Shown: positions 42,801-57,245 of the stretch, in pieces
Layout: every line of letters begins with the position of its first letter
Numbering within the stretch: position 1 is the stretch's first letter
From: Trichobilharzia regenti
Taxonomy: Eukaryota; Platyhelminthes; Trematoda; Strigeidida; Schistosomatidae
Assembly: GCA_944472135.2 (NCBI GenBank)
Contig: OX235266.1
Span: 16,533,925-16,597,924 of the forward strand
Length of the DNA stretch: 64,000 nucleotides
Direction: 5' to 3'
The notes under the pieces: model-generated
The model's input: the letters and a program-made list of their open reading frames with translations, nothing else
The model's database searches: none
What the model was told of the DNA's origin: nothing
Program-made: the position numbers and the translations under genes

Positions 42801-45800
42801 GTAGTAATATTAAACCGGAATTTACAAAATCCACTCAGCTTATATATAACAAAGAGTTAAGAGGTGAGAAAATAGACTACTTAGGTCAAGTTAAAAGGAC
42901 AAATTGAAGGTTGAAATAACAGTGAAGATCACCAAACTAAATAACAAAGGTAATAGTAGTACATCTTTTATGATATCAAAATAAAGTTTACTAACTTGAT
43001 CATCGTTCATCAGTCTGGGGTCATTTTTCGTTGTCAAGTTGGTCAACTGGTAGAGATAACAAAACCAGGTAGGTGTAGATTGTGGGATTTAATCAGTGTG
43101 TAAAATTATAAAAGTAGTGTATGTTTACATAGTGAACTTGCTTATCATACTCGGGTTGATTTTGTCACTTCGTTGCGGAGGGGAGGGAGGTGTTGTAACC
43201 AGGTCAGATTCTGTTTTAATCCATCATTCCTATTCAGAAAATTTGGATTCATTCCATTTGATATGAAGTGCTTATGATGATTCCATTATGGGTAAATTTT
43301 GTTTTGATAAAGTCTCACAGTGTTATACAGCAATGTTTGCTGATGACGTTTCGAGCACAATATATTGCTGATAATCATATCAAGATAATCACATGACTTC
43401 CTAAATTCATTTATATAGTTCCATTGTTTTTCTCTTGATTTTCACTTGATTTGATTGGTAATAGTATTTTCCATATTTCAGGTATGAGTGATGAGTCATT
43501 CCTATTTCATGTGTTGGGTGTAGACTCGATGAACAAGGATTCAGTAATCAACCTCTCTCTCCACCTACCTAGATTACTTTTTAGAATTTTAACCCTCTCT
43601 CACCATCCGATTGTGTGGTTGTGTGTTAATGCTTGCATTGCAATTGCTGAGCTTTTTTCTAAATTACTTATCTTCACCGGTGGGATCAACCATTCTTACC
43701 TTAGCTAAATTCTTATGCTCTGACAATCTGACTACCCTTGACCTACTGGTTTGACCTATGTAGTTGACCTAACCGACAGTCATTGCATGGTATTTTGTAA
43801 ATAATATTATTTTGTCTAATTGGGTCAACTGGGTCCTTTAACCTACAGAGCTTGTCCCTGAGTGAGTTTGTAGATTTAACTGAATAACATTACTGTATAA
43901 CACTGTGAGACTTTATCAAAACAAAATTCACCCATAATGGAATTACACTCGGCCACAGTGCACAAGTTTTATTCTTATATCACTTATGAAATGATATTTG
44001 ACATTCTTTGTGATTTCTGAAATTTTCTGAATTATTTCAAAATTGTCTAAATCAATTTTGTGGCCTGATTCGATAGCGTGTAGACCTATAGGTGATGATT
44101 TTCCAAGTTTATCTAATTCACTAACTCGATTTCTCGATGGTCGAATAGATGCTCTACGGTGTTCATTTCTTCTGATTTTGATTTCTCAAGATGTTTGCTC
44201 AGTGTATATCGCATCATATTCCAAGCATTTTATTTTATAGACACAGTTGAATAGAGAATCTTTAGGGATTTGGTCTTTTATATGGACAAGGTTGTTTCGT
44301 AGTGTGTCTGATGTTTTGAACAAACCTCTAATGTTGATCTTTATTGTTATTTTGACTTTCAATATGTCCTTTTAACTTGACCTAACTTGTCTATTTTCTC
44401 ATCTCTTAACTCTTTGTTATATATAAGCTGAGTGGATTTTGTAAATTCTGGTTTAGTAATACTTGGATAAAGCTATTAGCACTAAGTAGCGAAACGTCAG
44501 TAAAAGTGACAATATCGTTTTGTTTTTCATTCATTGGGAAATACAAAAGAAACCTTTATTATAATGTACTGATCAAATTGCCACTCTCCACATCACCACT
44601 GAACAAAGAAGAAAATGGCAGCCAAACCTCTATCTTAACTTCCATATTGGTTTGTTTATTAGATGTATCACACAGTGAGACAGTATTATTTACCAGTAAA
44701 TAATACTGTCTCACTGTGTGATACATCTAATAAACAAACCAATATGGAATTACTTATTACCACAGTGCCCAAGTTTTACGCATATATTAATATGTATCTT
44801 AACTTCATCAACCCTATTAAGGCCTTCAACAGCGTCCACCGTGTAGTAATTTGTGAACTACTTCAACCTCATTCAAAGGCACTATGACAATCCGACATCA
44901 CAGGCGATCCAAAAAAAAAGGAAAACTCAACTAGGTGTTTGAATTGAATACAAAAGTAAGACAAGGCTGACTGACTGCCTATTATCACCGATGATATTCC
45001 CAACTGTGGTGGACTGGAGTGTGAAGCACATTGTGTGTGTGTGTGGGGGGGGGAGTGAGAAGACATGAATACGTTGGTCTGACCGATAGGAAGACTCTAG
45101 AACATCTGTATTTCTCAGACGATTTGGTTGAGTTCCATACAAACTCGAAGACTAACTAAAAAACTGGTAGAAGAATCAACTATGACAGGACTTCAAGTAG
45201 ACCAACGAACCGCAACAACAACAACAACAACAAACAGCATCAATCCCTATAAACGGGAGAGATATGTCAGAGGTTACTACCTGACTTCACTTATCTGGCT
45301 AGGAAGCATGGTTTCAACCACAGGCAGTTGGAACGGATGAGGATATGAAAGCCAATCAGGATCGAAAAGGAAAGACAGCACATCTTCATCAATCTGAAAT
45401 CAGTTTGGAAATTTACACTCACTCAGCTAGCCATCATAAACAACTAGATTCGAACTTTTCAACATCAATGTCAAGTAGGTCCTTCTATACGGGTCAGAAA
45501 CTTGCATTATGTGTCACGAAAACGATTTCTAACAGTTTGCAGACTTTAATCAACAGCTGCCTCCTTCTCTTGCTGGCTGGCTGGCTACATACTGAAGTTC
45601 AAAAGGCCGCCTGGTCAGAAAGTATGACTAACTAGAAACTGTGGCTGGGGATAAACCCAAAGGAGAGAGCCGATTGCTCAACAAATATATAGGGGAAACT
45701 GTTGAATGACATCACGCGCACTGCAGGCCATTGCTCGAGTGGAAGCGACAAATGGGTCGTCGGTGCGAGGTTGACATGGAGGAGATCGTGTGACCAGGAG

Positions 45801-48800
45801 GAGATAAGAGATTATGGGGAATTGCAGGTGTTTTTGTGAGAAGGGAACATTATCACTTAGTTACATTCATGCAATAGTGACCAAGGTAATGACAATGGCT
45901 GCAGAAATGTTTTCTGGACACACATTTTCTCCGTCTTCAGATGGATTCTGATGACCTCAGCTTAATGTCGAAGACGAACTCATAAAGCATAATTATCGTT
46001 GATTGGAATATGACAGATAACTTCAAAATGCCTTGTTCACATCAGTTTTAATTTTCAGTATCATATATAAGGTGTGTTAATCCCTTGTTTAAACATACAG
46101 GATGATTTTTGGAAATCTGACGATGAACTTGCCCAATTGTCTGCCCAGTGTAACTGTTTCCACAAGACCAGTTGAACTATTCGTGATGTGTGAATTCCAT
46201 AAGTCAAGTTTTCAACCTGTTTATCCAGTGAGCTAACTTGCCATCACCGTAAACTTCAAAGTGATGTTAGATATCTGTAGGCGATTATTAACAACCGGAA
46301 GCTATGGACATCGGTTTCCTATTATTACTATTATGATTTCAAGAATAATAATACTAATGGATATCGTCTTTTTTCTGTTTACAGAACACAAAATAATTGA
46401 GCAAAGAAGAATATTCTTTTCGGTAATTTCCTCTTCTTGCTATACAATTATATAGATGCTTATATACATAGAATGTGAATCGGTGGAACAGCGGTTAGGA
46501 TGCTCGCCGACCATGAACATGGTCCGGCGTCCGATACCCGGCCGACTCACTCCTTTACCTCACTAAGCCAGAAATAATACTGGTAAAGACGAAAGGTTGG
46601 GCATGAGGCTGGCTAGCAACCCCATCCTGTAAAATAAACATCACTGCGACAGAAACTTCAAGCCACTAGCTATGAAGCCGTATGTTCCATTGGGAACGTG
46701 AAGGAAAAAAATGCACAGAATATTCTAGAATAGTAGTCAAAAACAATATTGGTGTTTTTCTTTTAAAATAATACGGATTCGTTGATACATTTGAATTCTA
46801 TTTTTGGTACATGGATGATGCATTTTTGATTATGGAAAATGAGGATGAAGCAAAGAACATCTTGGACAAATTTAATGATGTTCATCCTGCAGTAAATTCT
46901 ACTATTCAGAAAGGAAAAGACTCCAATATTTCATTTTTAGACGTCTTTGTGACCAGAAAAGAGGATGGCACAATGAGAAGAAATTTATATAGAAAATGTA
47001 CATCAACTGACTGCCAGTATACTCTTCTTTTCAGCCTCGTGCCCTTCAGATACCAAACGCAATCTGATAAAGTGCTTGGTCCGCCAAAGAGCAAGAGCGA
47101 TCTACCCGGATGAATATCTTGATGAGGAACTTAATATTATTAAACATTTGCTGAGTGAGAATGGTTATCTCAAAACGTTTATTGATAAGAATATGAATCT
47201 AAAATTAAAGCAGCCCAAGGTACCAATAGTTTTTAAAAATGCCTTGTTCTTACAAATGCAGTTCCTTAGGGACAACATCAGTGAGATACTAACGCACCGC
47301 CTTAGAAATGCAGTGGTAAAAAGAGCATTCCCTGCTGCCGAATTACGCTGTGTCTTCAAAACCACTCCCCTTTTTTGCGTTCGGGAGTAAAAGATAAACT
47401 TCCCAAATTTCGCCTCTTCTGTGTGAGTGTATCTACCTATCCTAGAATATTCTAGAATAGTAGTAGTCAATAACAATATTAGTGTTTTTTTAAATAATAT
47501 CGATTTGTAAAGTATAATCACTGGAATTACAGTTCATTAAAGATGCTTAAATTATAATCATAATAAAGATGTAGTAGCAAATAGAATATCAACTAAAATT
47601 AGGACAATTCCAGAAAAATTCATGATCATTCAAACCTAGATGGCCAAGCGGGTAAGGAAAATGTCTGAACTGACCAGCTTCTTTTGGATGCATAAATTAG
47701 GCTTCTTAATATGTATACCAAGAGCCAGCCTCAGCAGTATTTAGTAGTCGAAACTTAAGGCGAAACTGAAATTTGTTGGTATGCGGTAAATAACTCTGAG
47801 ATCCTGGTTAACATCAGTCTTGTGTTCTGTCTCCACAAGATGAGATAGAATAGCGCTATGTGAATAGATTTTGTCTGTCCTTTACTTAACCACGCAGGAT
47901 GATATTCAAAAATCTGACGAGAAATACGCCTAGTTGTATGGCCTATGCAACTAGCTGGCTCCACAGGAGCAGTTAAAATTGGTAGATACACTCACACAGA
48001 AGAGGCGAAATTTGGGAAGTTTATCTTTTACTCCCGAACGCAAAAAAGGGGAGTGGTTTTGAAGACACAGCGTAATTCGGCAGCAGGGAATGCTCTTTTT
48101 ACCACTGCATTTCTAGGGCGGTGCGTTAGTATCTCGCTGATGTTGTCCCTAAGGAACTGCATTTGTAAGAACAAGGCATTTTTAAGAACTATTGGTACCT
48201 TGGACTGCTTAAATTTTAGATTCATATTCTTATCAATAAACGTTTTGAGATAACCATTCTCACTCAGCAAATGTTTAATAATATTAAGTCCCTTATCAAG
48301 ATATTCATCCGGGTAGATCGCTCTTGCTCTTTGGCGGACCAAGCACTTTATCAGATTGCGTTTGGTATCTGAAGGGCACGAGGCTGAAAAGAAGAGTATA
48401 CTGGCAGTCAGTTGATGTACATTTTCTATATAAATTTCTTCTCATTGTGCCATCCTCTTTTCTGGTCACAAAGACGTCTAAAAATGAAATATTGGAGTCT
48501 TTTCCTTTCTGAATAGTAGAATTTACTGCAGGATGAACATCATTAAATTTGTCCAAGATGTTCTTTGCTTCATCCTCATTTTCCATAATCAAAAATGCAT
48601 CATCCATGTACCAAAAATAGAATTCAAATGTATCAACGAATCCGTATTATTTTAAAAGAAAAACACCAATATTGTTTTTGACTACTACTCTAGAATATTC
48701 TGTGCATTTTTTTCCTTCACGTTCCCAATGGAACATACGGCTTCAAAGCTAGTGGCTTGAAGTTTCTGTCGCAGTGATGTTCATTTTACAGGATGGGGTT

Positions 48801-51800
48801 GCTAGCCAGCCTCATGCCCAACCTTTCGTCTTTACCAGCATTATTTCTGGCTTAGTGAGGTAAAGGAGTGAGTCGGCCGGGTATCGGACGCCGGACCATG
48901 TTCATGGTCGGCGAGCATCCTAACCGCTGTTCCACCGACTCACATTCTATGTATATAAACATATATATAAATGTAGAGCCAGAAGAGGAAATTATCGAAA
49001 GGTGGACATTCTTCTTTGCTCAATTATTTTGTGTTTTATAGATGTCCGAATGAATATTTTTTTGTTTTTCCAAGTATGCTGAAGTATTTTCTACACTGTA
49101 ACGATTAGCCGGTGAGAAGAAGCCAACTTCATGTGTCCAGCAGTCAGTGTTGATCCTGGCTGGATGCTATAACTCAATACGCAGTATGGTCATCAAACTA
49201 GAAGACCAGCTATGTTGAATGATTGGAAGCGATCAGTAGGAAGGCCACCGCCACCGCCACTACCACAACCTAGGTCTCGTGCTGGCTCCCTTTCGTTGAC
49301 AAGGTGAATTTGCTGTTTTAAAGTAACTGGTGTTGAAAAATTCAACCAAAATATTTCAAATCATTCCAGTAAACCATCCCACGAATAAGCTCCTGGCACA
49401 ACACCAGCGCACCTAACTTTAGATTAGAACGGGGGAATGTTAGAATTACATCGGTTTGAAGGATTTTTTGTGCATCAGTGATTTAAAAAACAGATTCTTT
49501 GCCAGCCACACAGAAGGTCCAAGTTCGATACCCAACTGATGTATAACAAGCCCAGAAAAAAAAGGGGAAGTGAGGAACAAAAAAGGTTATATAATACCCA
49601 ACTGATTTATCAATTTTGTTTTTACCTTTAATATTTCCACATGATTTTTTTCACAGGATATATGTATTGGCAGAAGACCATCTTTATTCGGTATTGTAGG
49701 ATCAGCGTCAACACTAAGCAAATAACGTACCATTGATAGGTGTCCTTCTTTAACAGCTAAATGCAGTGGTAAATTCCCGCTTTCGTCTGGTTCATTTACT
49801 TCTGTTAAACAAATTTTTAAAAAATATTGAAACATTGAAAAGCGAACTTCATAAAAAGGCGCTAAATATTAGTTCAAGAATCAAGGTATCCTTTTTCAGC
49901 AAAATTTTCTTAAAGTTCTAGGGCAAAACGTCTAGTTACTGGGGGAGAAGGGAGAGATTAGCAAAGAAGTAAAATAGGTTCAATCCACTCTTGAATTAAA
50001 TAATTATCCTAAAGCCTTGATAAAAAGACGCATTTAAAATGTGAAGATAAGGATGGATCGAACGAAACCTGTTGTTTAAGAATTGGGGTGGTACAGCAGT
50101 GATTCCTTACCGCAAAGCAAACATCGGATGAGATGAAGCAAATCCTTAACAATCATGACAATATAAGAGTGTATTTTCGTGCAACTAACACCTTATTCTC
50201 ATCACCACTGGTGAAAGTTAAGGATAAAATAGAACAAGAAAACCAGCAGAATTGTGTGTACCGGATCAGTTGTGGGGACTATGACCAGATGGAAAAATAA
50301 ATGCTCGCACTAACAAGTACAAAAACGCAACCATACCCTCTGTAGGCGCAATATTGCTTGAAATTAAGTCACGCGTAGATAAAGGCTATCCCGGTCCAGA
50401 ACAAACAAGAAGCCGGTCACTGTTTCTACGGTACTATTAATAAACAAATCAATAATTATATATACAACAAACCTTAACGGTTTCAAGAGTACAAAGCACA
50501 ACGCTTAACAGAAAGCAAGGTACCGCTATCAGAGCGGAATAACGTTAAAGCCAAAATTTCGAACTAGCCGGAACCAGACACGACCGTTCAGGTAAGCAGT
50601 CAGTAGAAGAATGAACCCAAGTAAGGCATGGCATAAAAACAGAGAGCGTTTAAGAGAGATAGACCGTGCATAGGCACAAAGATAGAATTTAATTGGCTAC
50701 TTAACCAGGTAGAAAAATACAGATGAAAATCAATAAATAAGATAAACTCGACAGAATAGTACAAAGTTAGACATGGGTCAGCAAAAATAACAGTTCACAA
50801 AATACTCTGATTCGGCCATGAGTTCAACTGTCTAACTAAACGCATCGAGGTAAAAACACATACACACAGTTCATTAAACAAGGGGGGATAGACACCTTAG
50901 GCATGGATACTTGAGTTGCAACAACGCTAGGCTGGTCCGGGACAGGTTGACTTGATTCAAGGATGGGAATTGAATTGATCTTACACCCTCCCTACTTAGC
51001 TCGTGTTCTGTGCGATAGAGAAAGCATTAGGCGTGATACCTACAACTTATTAAATAGTCAGTAGAACAATTGGATCTCGTCTTTCCAATTCATATCATTT
51101 ATAGGTACAACGTTGTCTTTCTTTTTCTTGTCTCTTTTTTCTGTTATTTGCTACTTTGTTTCTCTCTTCCTTACAAACTCTACTTAAAATATTCTTCTTC
51201 GTTCTTTCACACTGTGTATATGTCGACCTTTTGTAACCGCATACGCCAGTAAATATGCCAGTAGTATCTACTTTTCTAACACCTTCAAACACTCTGTTTA
51301 AATTTTGGCTTTGCTACCGACATGCTAATATGTTGTTGTCAAAACGAACTGAGATTCCCCTTAATCTATGTAGAATTTTATTTATTTTTAATGTACTAAC
51401 TGGATGCGCAATACTGTAGTAAAATGCTGAGAATTCCATTCTGTATCACAAGTACTGTTTTGGAATAAAGTAAATTATTATTATTAAAATGAAAATTCAA
51501 AAAGTTGAGAGCGATGCTGAATAAATAAGCTTTAAATTAATTTCAAGGACATTGAATCCACTGATAAGTTTAAAGGGTTAACAATCGCTTGGTATCCAGC
51601 CTTCAGAAGGAGTGTGAAACAAAAATGATAAGTTGCAATAAGTTTGAAGAAACAGTAATATGTGATTATTTTGAGGTTATAAGTTATTGTTATTGAAAAA
51701 CTAAAATAACATTAAAGATGTATAACACAAAAATTTTGTACTGGACATCTGTTTCACCTTAATCCATGACTCTTCAGCTTTACACGCATATAACCCCACC

Positions 51801-54800
51801 AGGAGTGGAACGCAGGACCTTCAGGTTTTATGCATACTCTTTAACTATTCAGTCAAGGGAACTAGGGGGGTCACTGGTAGAATAGCCTATAACTACACTT
51901 GTGATTCCGCTTTACTTCTCTGCTGACGCAGTAATAAACTTCGTCTAGACAATAGAAACCTTGGAGAAGAAGGGAATTCTGGTATGGGGTTAGCATTCTC
52001 ATTCCTTAAAAAATTAAACAATAACACACACCACAGGAATGAAATAGAATCCTTCGCTTTATCACAGATCGGCAACTATGCTTCTATGTCTCAAGATTTC
52101 ATCATAGACTGACATCGGTTAACGAACCACTGGAAAACTAGAAGGGAGTACTGGAAACCTGTTTTGTCAGTCTAGTTTAGGATTCTTCGTCAGTACACAC
52201 CCAAATTGCGGTTTCGAATCCAGGACTTTCTGGCTACAACGCTAGCGAGTTCGTAGACCATTAAGCCACTGAAACCGTATCCAGTGGTCAATGCATGAAT
52301 TCCAACATCCGCCCCACTGGCTTAATGATCTACGCGCTAGCCTTGTAAGCAGGAGGTTCTGGGTTCGTACCCCACAGTGTGGGTGCGTGCTGATGAAGGG
52401 TGCAAAACTAGGCTGACGAAACAGCTGTCCAGTACCCCCTGCAGGTTTTTCAATGGTCCTCTAACTGATTTCAGTTTATGATGGAATCTTGTAACCAATC
52501 CAATCAAATCCTTGAAAACCAACGCTTGCATATTACTATGTATACCGTAAATTAGGAATTCAGTATTAAGAGTAGATTGTTTCCACAATTGCTGAAACTC
52601 GTCAATAATGTATATTTCACAATTGGTGGATGGTGGCTAGCAGTGGAATCCAGGATAAAGCGCATTTCGTCCTATTTGAGACTTGTCAGCTGGATGTACC
52701 TGCATTTCTCAGTGAGTGATGATGTTCCCACCGAGGCTCGAACCCAGTACCCAAGAAGCCGACATGTCAACCTGAGACCGAGCACTTCGGTCCAATCAAT
52801 CGACGGGAAAATCAAAAAATTCAATTCAATGTATATTTTAATTTAATTTTTGATTACAGCTTGATTCCACACTGTATTTTTGGTACAAGTATGGAATTTT
52901 CAGCATGGATATCGATAGCCCAAATTTTGCAGGCCGACCATAGATATCAGGTGTGCGCCGGCAGAGGATCGAACCCTGAACCCCGTGTGCATGGTTGCCG
53001 AGAGTCCTAACCACTGTGCCATCGACTCACACAACCTTTCGTAAAGTTATTATTCTCATGATTCAGATTGAATTCTCACATTGACACAGTTGCTGAATGT
53101 AAGTAAGACTCTTTAGCTGTTAAAATAAGATGTTTCAATAAAGGAAGAAAAGCCAGATTTGTAGTATAAAATGATACTGTCATTCTATTTCACAGGTTCC
53201 CCTCATCAACTGCAGACCACCACTTGCAATTACAATGGTTACAAATAATAACAATAAATAAAATTCAATGTTTGAAAGATAGCCAGGTAGAAACATTATA
53301 TTTCTATATTTGGTTTGTAAGGATTAATTTTGTTTTCACGAGTTGATCACGCAGTGATATGAGTTAGAGGACCATTGAAAACCAGGGAGTACTAGGCAGC
53401 TGTTTCTTTGGCCTAGTTTGGGAATCATCGGCAATACGCACCCACAGCCAGGGTCCGAAACTAGGACCCTCCGGTTACAAGGCGAGCTCGTATACCATTA
53501 AGCCACTCACTGTGACCCGATCCACTGGTCCTTGAATTCTAACTTCTGCCAATTCACGACATAGCGCAACCGCTAGCCAATGTCTTCAAGGACCATTGGA
53601 TCGGGTCCCAGTGAGTGGCTTAGTGGTATACGAGTTCGCCTTGTAGCCACAAGGCCTTGGGTTCGAATCCCGGCGCGTACTGATGAAGAGTCCCAAACTA
53701 GGACGAAACAACTGTCCAGTACTCCCAGCTGGTTTTCCAATGGTTCTCTAACTGATGTCAGCTCATGATGAAATCCTGAAACCAATCAAATCCCTACAAA
53801 CCAACACTTGAATAATAATATGAATTTACAATGGTTGGCTTGTAAGGATTAGCTTTGTTTTGACGAGCTGATCTCAAATGGATATCATTTAGAGAACCAT
53901 TGAAAACCACATGGGATTACTGAACAGCCAGCTGTTTTACCCTAGTTTGGGAATCAGTGGTAGCACGCAACTACTGCCATGGCTCGAACCCAGGACCTTC
54001 TGGTTACAAGGCAAGCTCGTATACCCGATTCAATGGATCTCCCACCGATTACATTAGTTGGTGGTCGGGCTAACTCACAAATTGGTAGAAGCTAGAATTC
54101 ATGGGCTGGCCATTGATTGAATCGTATCCCAGTGACTGAATGGTATGCGAGCTTGCCATGTAACCAGAAGTTCCTGGGTTCGAGCCATGGTGGTGGGTGC
54201 ACGCTGACGATGATTTCCAAACTAGGATGGAGGAAATAGCTATCCAGTACTCTCTCTGGTTGGTTTTCAATGGTTCTCGAACTGATATCCATTCGTGATC
54301 AATTCACCAAAATAATAATGATAATAATAATAGTGTGGTTGTGGTGAGAGCAGGCCGTGAGAAAATATGAGCAAGGCTGATTCAACAACCAATCACAGCA
54401 AATTTAACGTGGCAAAATATGATTCGCAGATAGAGAACTCTATTTGTCGAGGAATCCCGAAACAACCAATCAGAAGCCTGCGTTTGTCTGCCTAACTTCT
54501 GATAAACAACCAATCAGATGACTGCGCTGGTCTACTTGCATAAGCTATAATAATGTATGTGAAATATGTATAAATACGTGTTGATTTTCATAATAAAACG
54601 ATCTGTTTCCTGGCCCTTGTCTTCTGTTGTTACATGGTAAATATTTTGAACGTCAGTAATAACTATGATTATAATGATAACAAAATAATGATTATAAGGT
54701 TTACGCCTGGTTTATGACTAATGTGACGAATAATAGTTTATGAAATCAGAGATTAAATATGTAGAAATAGTAAAATGACAAAATAGACATGAAGTTCGGA

Positions 54801-57187
54801 AATGAAAATATGGTGGTGTAAATAGGGATTAAGAACTTAAAAATGACATGACATGAATAAATAGGAAGTCTGGATAAGAAGGCCAGTGGGATAGTCACAA
54901 TTAAAAGAACTACCTGTTTATGATGGTCATGGCAAGGACAAGGGTTGAATGTATTTCTTTTGGATACAGTTTTGCATTGGAGTGCTATTAAAGTAATTAT
55001 ACCTCATTCTATATATGGGTCCATCCAGATCTTGTAACCAACCCCCTAACCTTAATCTTTCCTCAGCTCAACCACCCCGCCTACCCAACTCCAATATCTC
55101 CCTTATTATGTCAAATGAACCTTGACCTGTCCTTAGACTAAACGCTAACTTAATCTTTTCCAAATCTAACCTGAAACTCACCAGTTATCTCGTTTAATAT
55201 CATTACACTTGATTCGGTATGTTTTATTCGTAAGTACGGTGTTATTTTCCTGATTTCACTATCTTCTTGATGGAGTGTTTCAAGGTGGTCATTGATGCGG
55301 TTGTTCTCCTTCGGTACTTTTCAGGACTTTTAAAAGTCGAAATTTTTCCTGGAAACAATATTGTCCAGGTTTCTAAGTGAAAAGGATGACTTCTGTAGGA
55401 TTTCTTCTGTCTATAGAGATGAAATAACTACCTAGAGTTAATGTTCTTTCCCGTATAAAAGCATCAGAATTTACTCTCTTGGATTAATATCATAAGTTTT
55501 TATCAGGATGCCATAAAATAAATATTACATGATACCCATAATTAGGGAAGGTACTCATTAGAACAAGACATATAATCGAACAATATTGCTGTCTTCAATT
55601 AGATCTTCTTCAGGCTTTAGTCTAAATAATATAAGTTTATATGTAAAAATTTTAACAAATGACGGTTATTTCGTGGACCAAATAATAATAATAATGTGGT
55701 AAATGTTCTGAACGTCGTTAATAACGATGATTATAATGATAACAAAATATTGATAATACGGTTTATGCACGTGGAGATAAGAATAACGAAGGTAGTAATA
55801 TGTGTGTGTATATGTAGACAATTCAATAAATAAATTGGGTCAAATCTTAAAAGTTACGTAATACTAAAGGTGAAGTGGACAGATAATCAGAGTTTAAATA
55901 AATATCATAAAAATACGAAGGAGATGGAAAATAAGAAAGGGTGGTGGGAGGGTTTTGACTAGAATTTACCTAGGCTAAGCAAGGGAGAGACAAGTGGTAG
56001 AACAAACTTCTTTTGTTGTATGCAAAGACACTTGGATTGTTCTCTCGAATTAATTCCCATAGCTTCGGCTGTATGTAAAAGGCAGATTCGAATTCCGTCA
56101 GAAATGCTCAATGGAATACGATAGATAACTTTGAAGGCACTTCTTCTTCTTCTGTCCACTTGGTGACCGCTATGAGCAATCAAATGAATCAGAATAGAAC
56201 TTCTTAATGATTTCACTTAAACATTTCCTAACCATGAAGAAAGATGCTTGCTCATTAATACGTTTGTGAATCTATCTAGTTATCCGCCCTATATAGCTGC
56301 TTTCTCCACAGGAGCAACTGAATCTGTGAATACACAAAGAATTTGCACAGCTAGAGGTAGCTTGTCTTTCGCTTGAGCAATCATAATTGAATGGCGTTAG
56401 GACCAATATCACTAGTCAATGAAGTTGGAGCTCATACCTAGTAAGCTATTTATTTGACAATCAACCATAAGTAGTTGAATTGATCCCAACCTATAGGTGA
56501 TAAATTGACGTGGTGGTCGGATTTGCCTATCTCAATGACCCAACAAGCTACACTGGATTTCATGAATATTCCCACGCGTCTTGTCATTCCCAGAAGATCG
56601 TCTGAATACCAACTGGACTAAAATCAGTTAGCATCATAGTTGTTTAAATTATGTTAAGAGTCGTACTGCTGCAGTGTGCTTCCTGTTCTGGAGGTGAGAG
56701 GTTAGAAATGGCAAACCCCGGAAATCACACATCTCGACTTACATCGCAGCAGTTTATAGCCATCTGTAGGACATGAATACGAAAGCTACTCAAAACAGAC
56801 GTAGGTGATTAACGTCAAGCAGTTCTTCCTTGGGCTGTTCAGCTCACTAGAATTAATGTTCTTTCTATTTCAGGTACCTCAGAAAGAAATCAGCCTCTAC
56901 ATTGTTTCATAAGCATTTAGCTATTACAGGTAATAAGTGAAGGCGAATAATAAAAAAGTTACCTAACTTACTGGCTTTATGAGTCATTAGTACTTTTGCA
57001 CAATTCAAATGACCTTTCATTGCAGCATAATGTAACAGAGTACGTTGACTTGAATCGTGCTGATTTAGAACAGATGGATTATAGGACAAAATTTCGACCA
57101 GTTTAGCAATTTCATTTGATGCCACATACTAAGGTTTGTAAAAGAAGCATAAGGGAAAGTTGTAAGAATCGTATGAAAAATTCATAA

Positions 57188-57245
<58 letters not shown>

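Larger units (their letters stand above)
46388..49037. repeat. Inverted duplication, arms of about 1.05 kb
   Basis: Left arm about 46388-47438, right arm about 47977-49037, spacer about 540 bp. Predicted 100-residue frames at 46811-47113 (+) and 48607-48305 (-) are identical, and the next frames differ at only a few residues. Both arms hold SINE-3 plus a PLE RT fragment. Only the right-arm element continues into its GIY-YIG part in the spacer. Confidence 0.93.
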
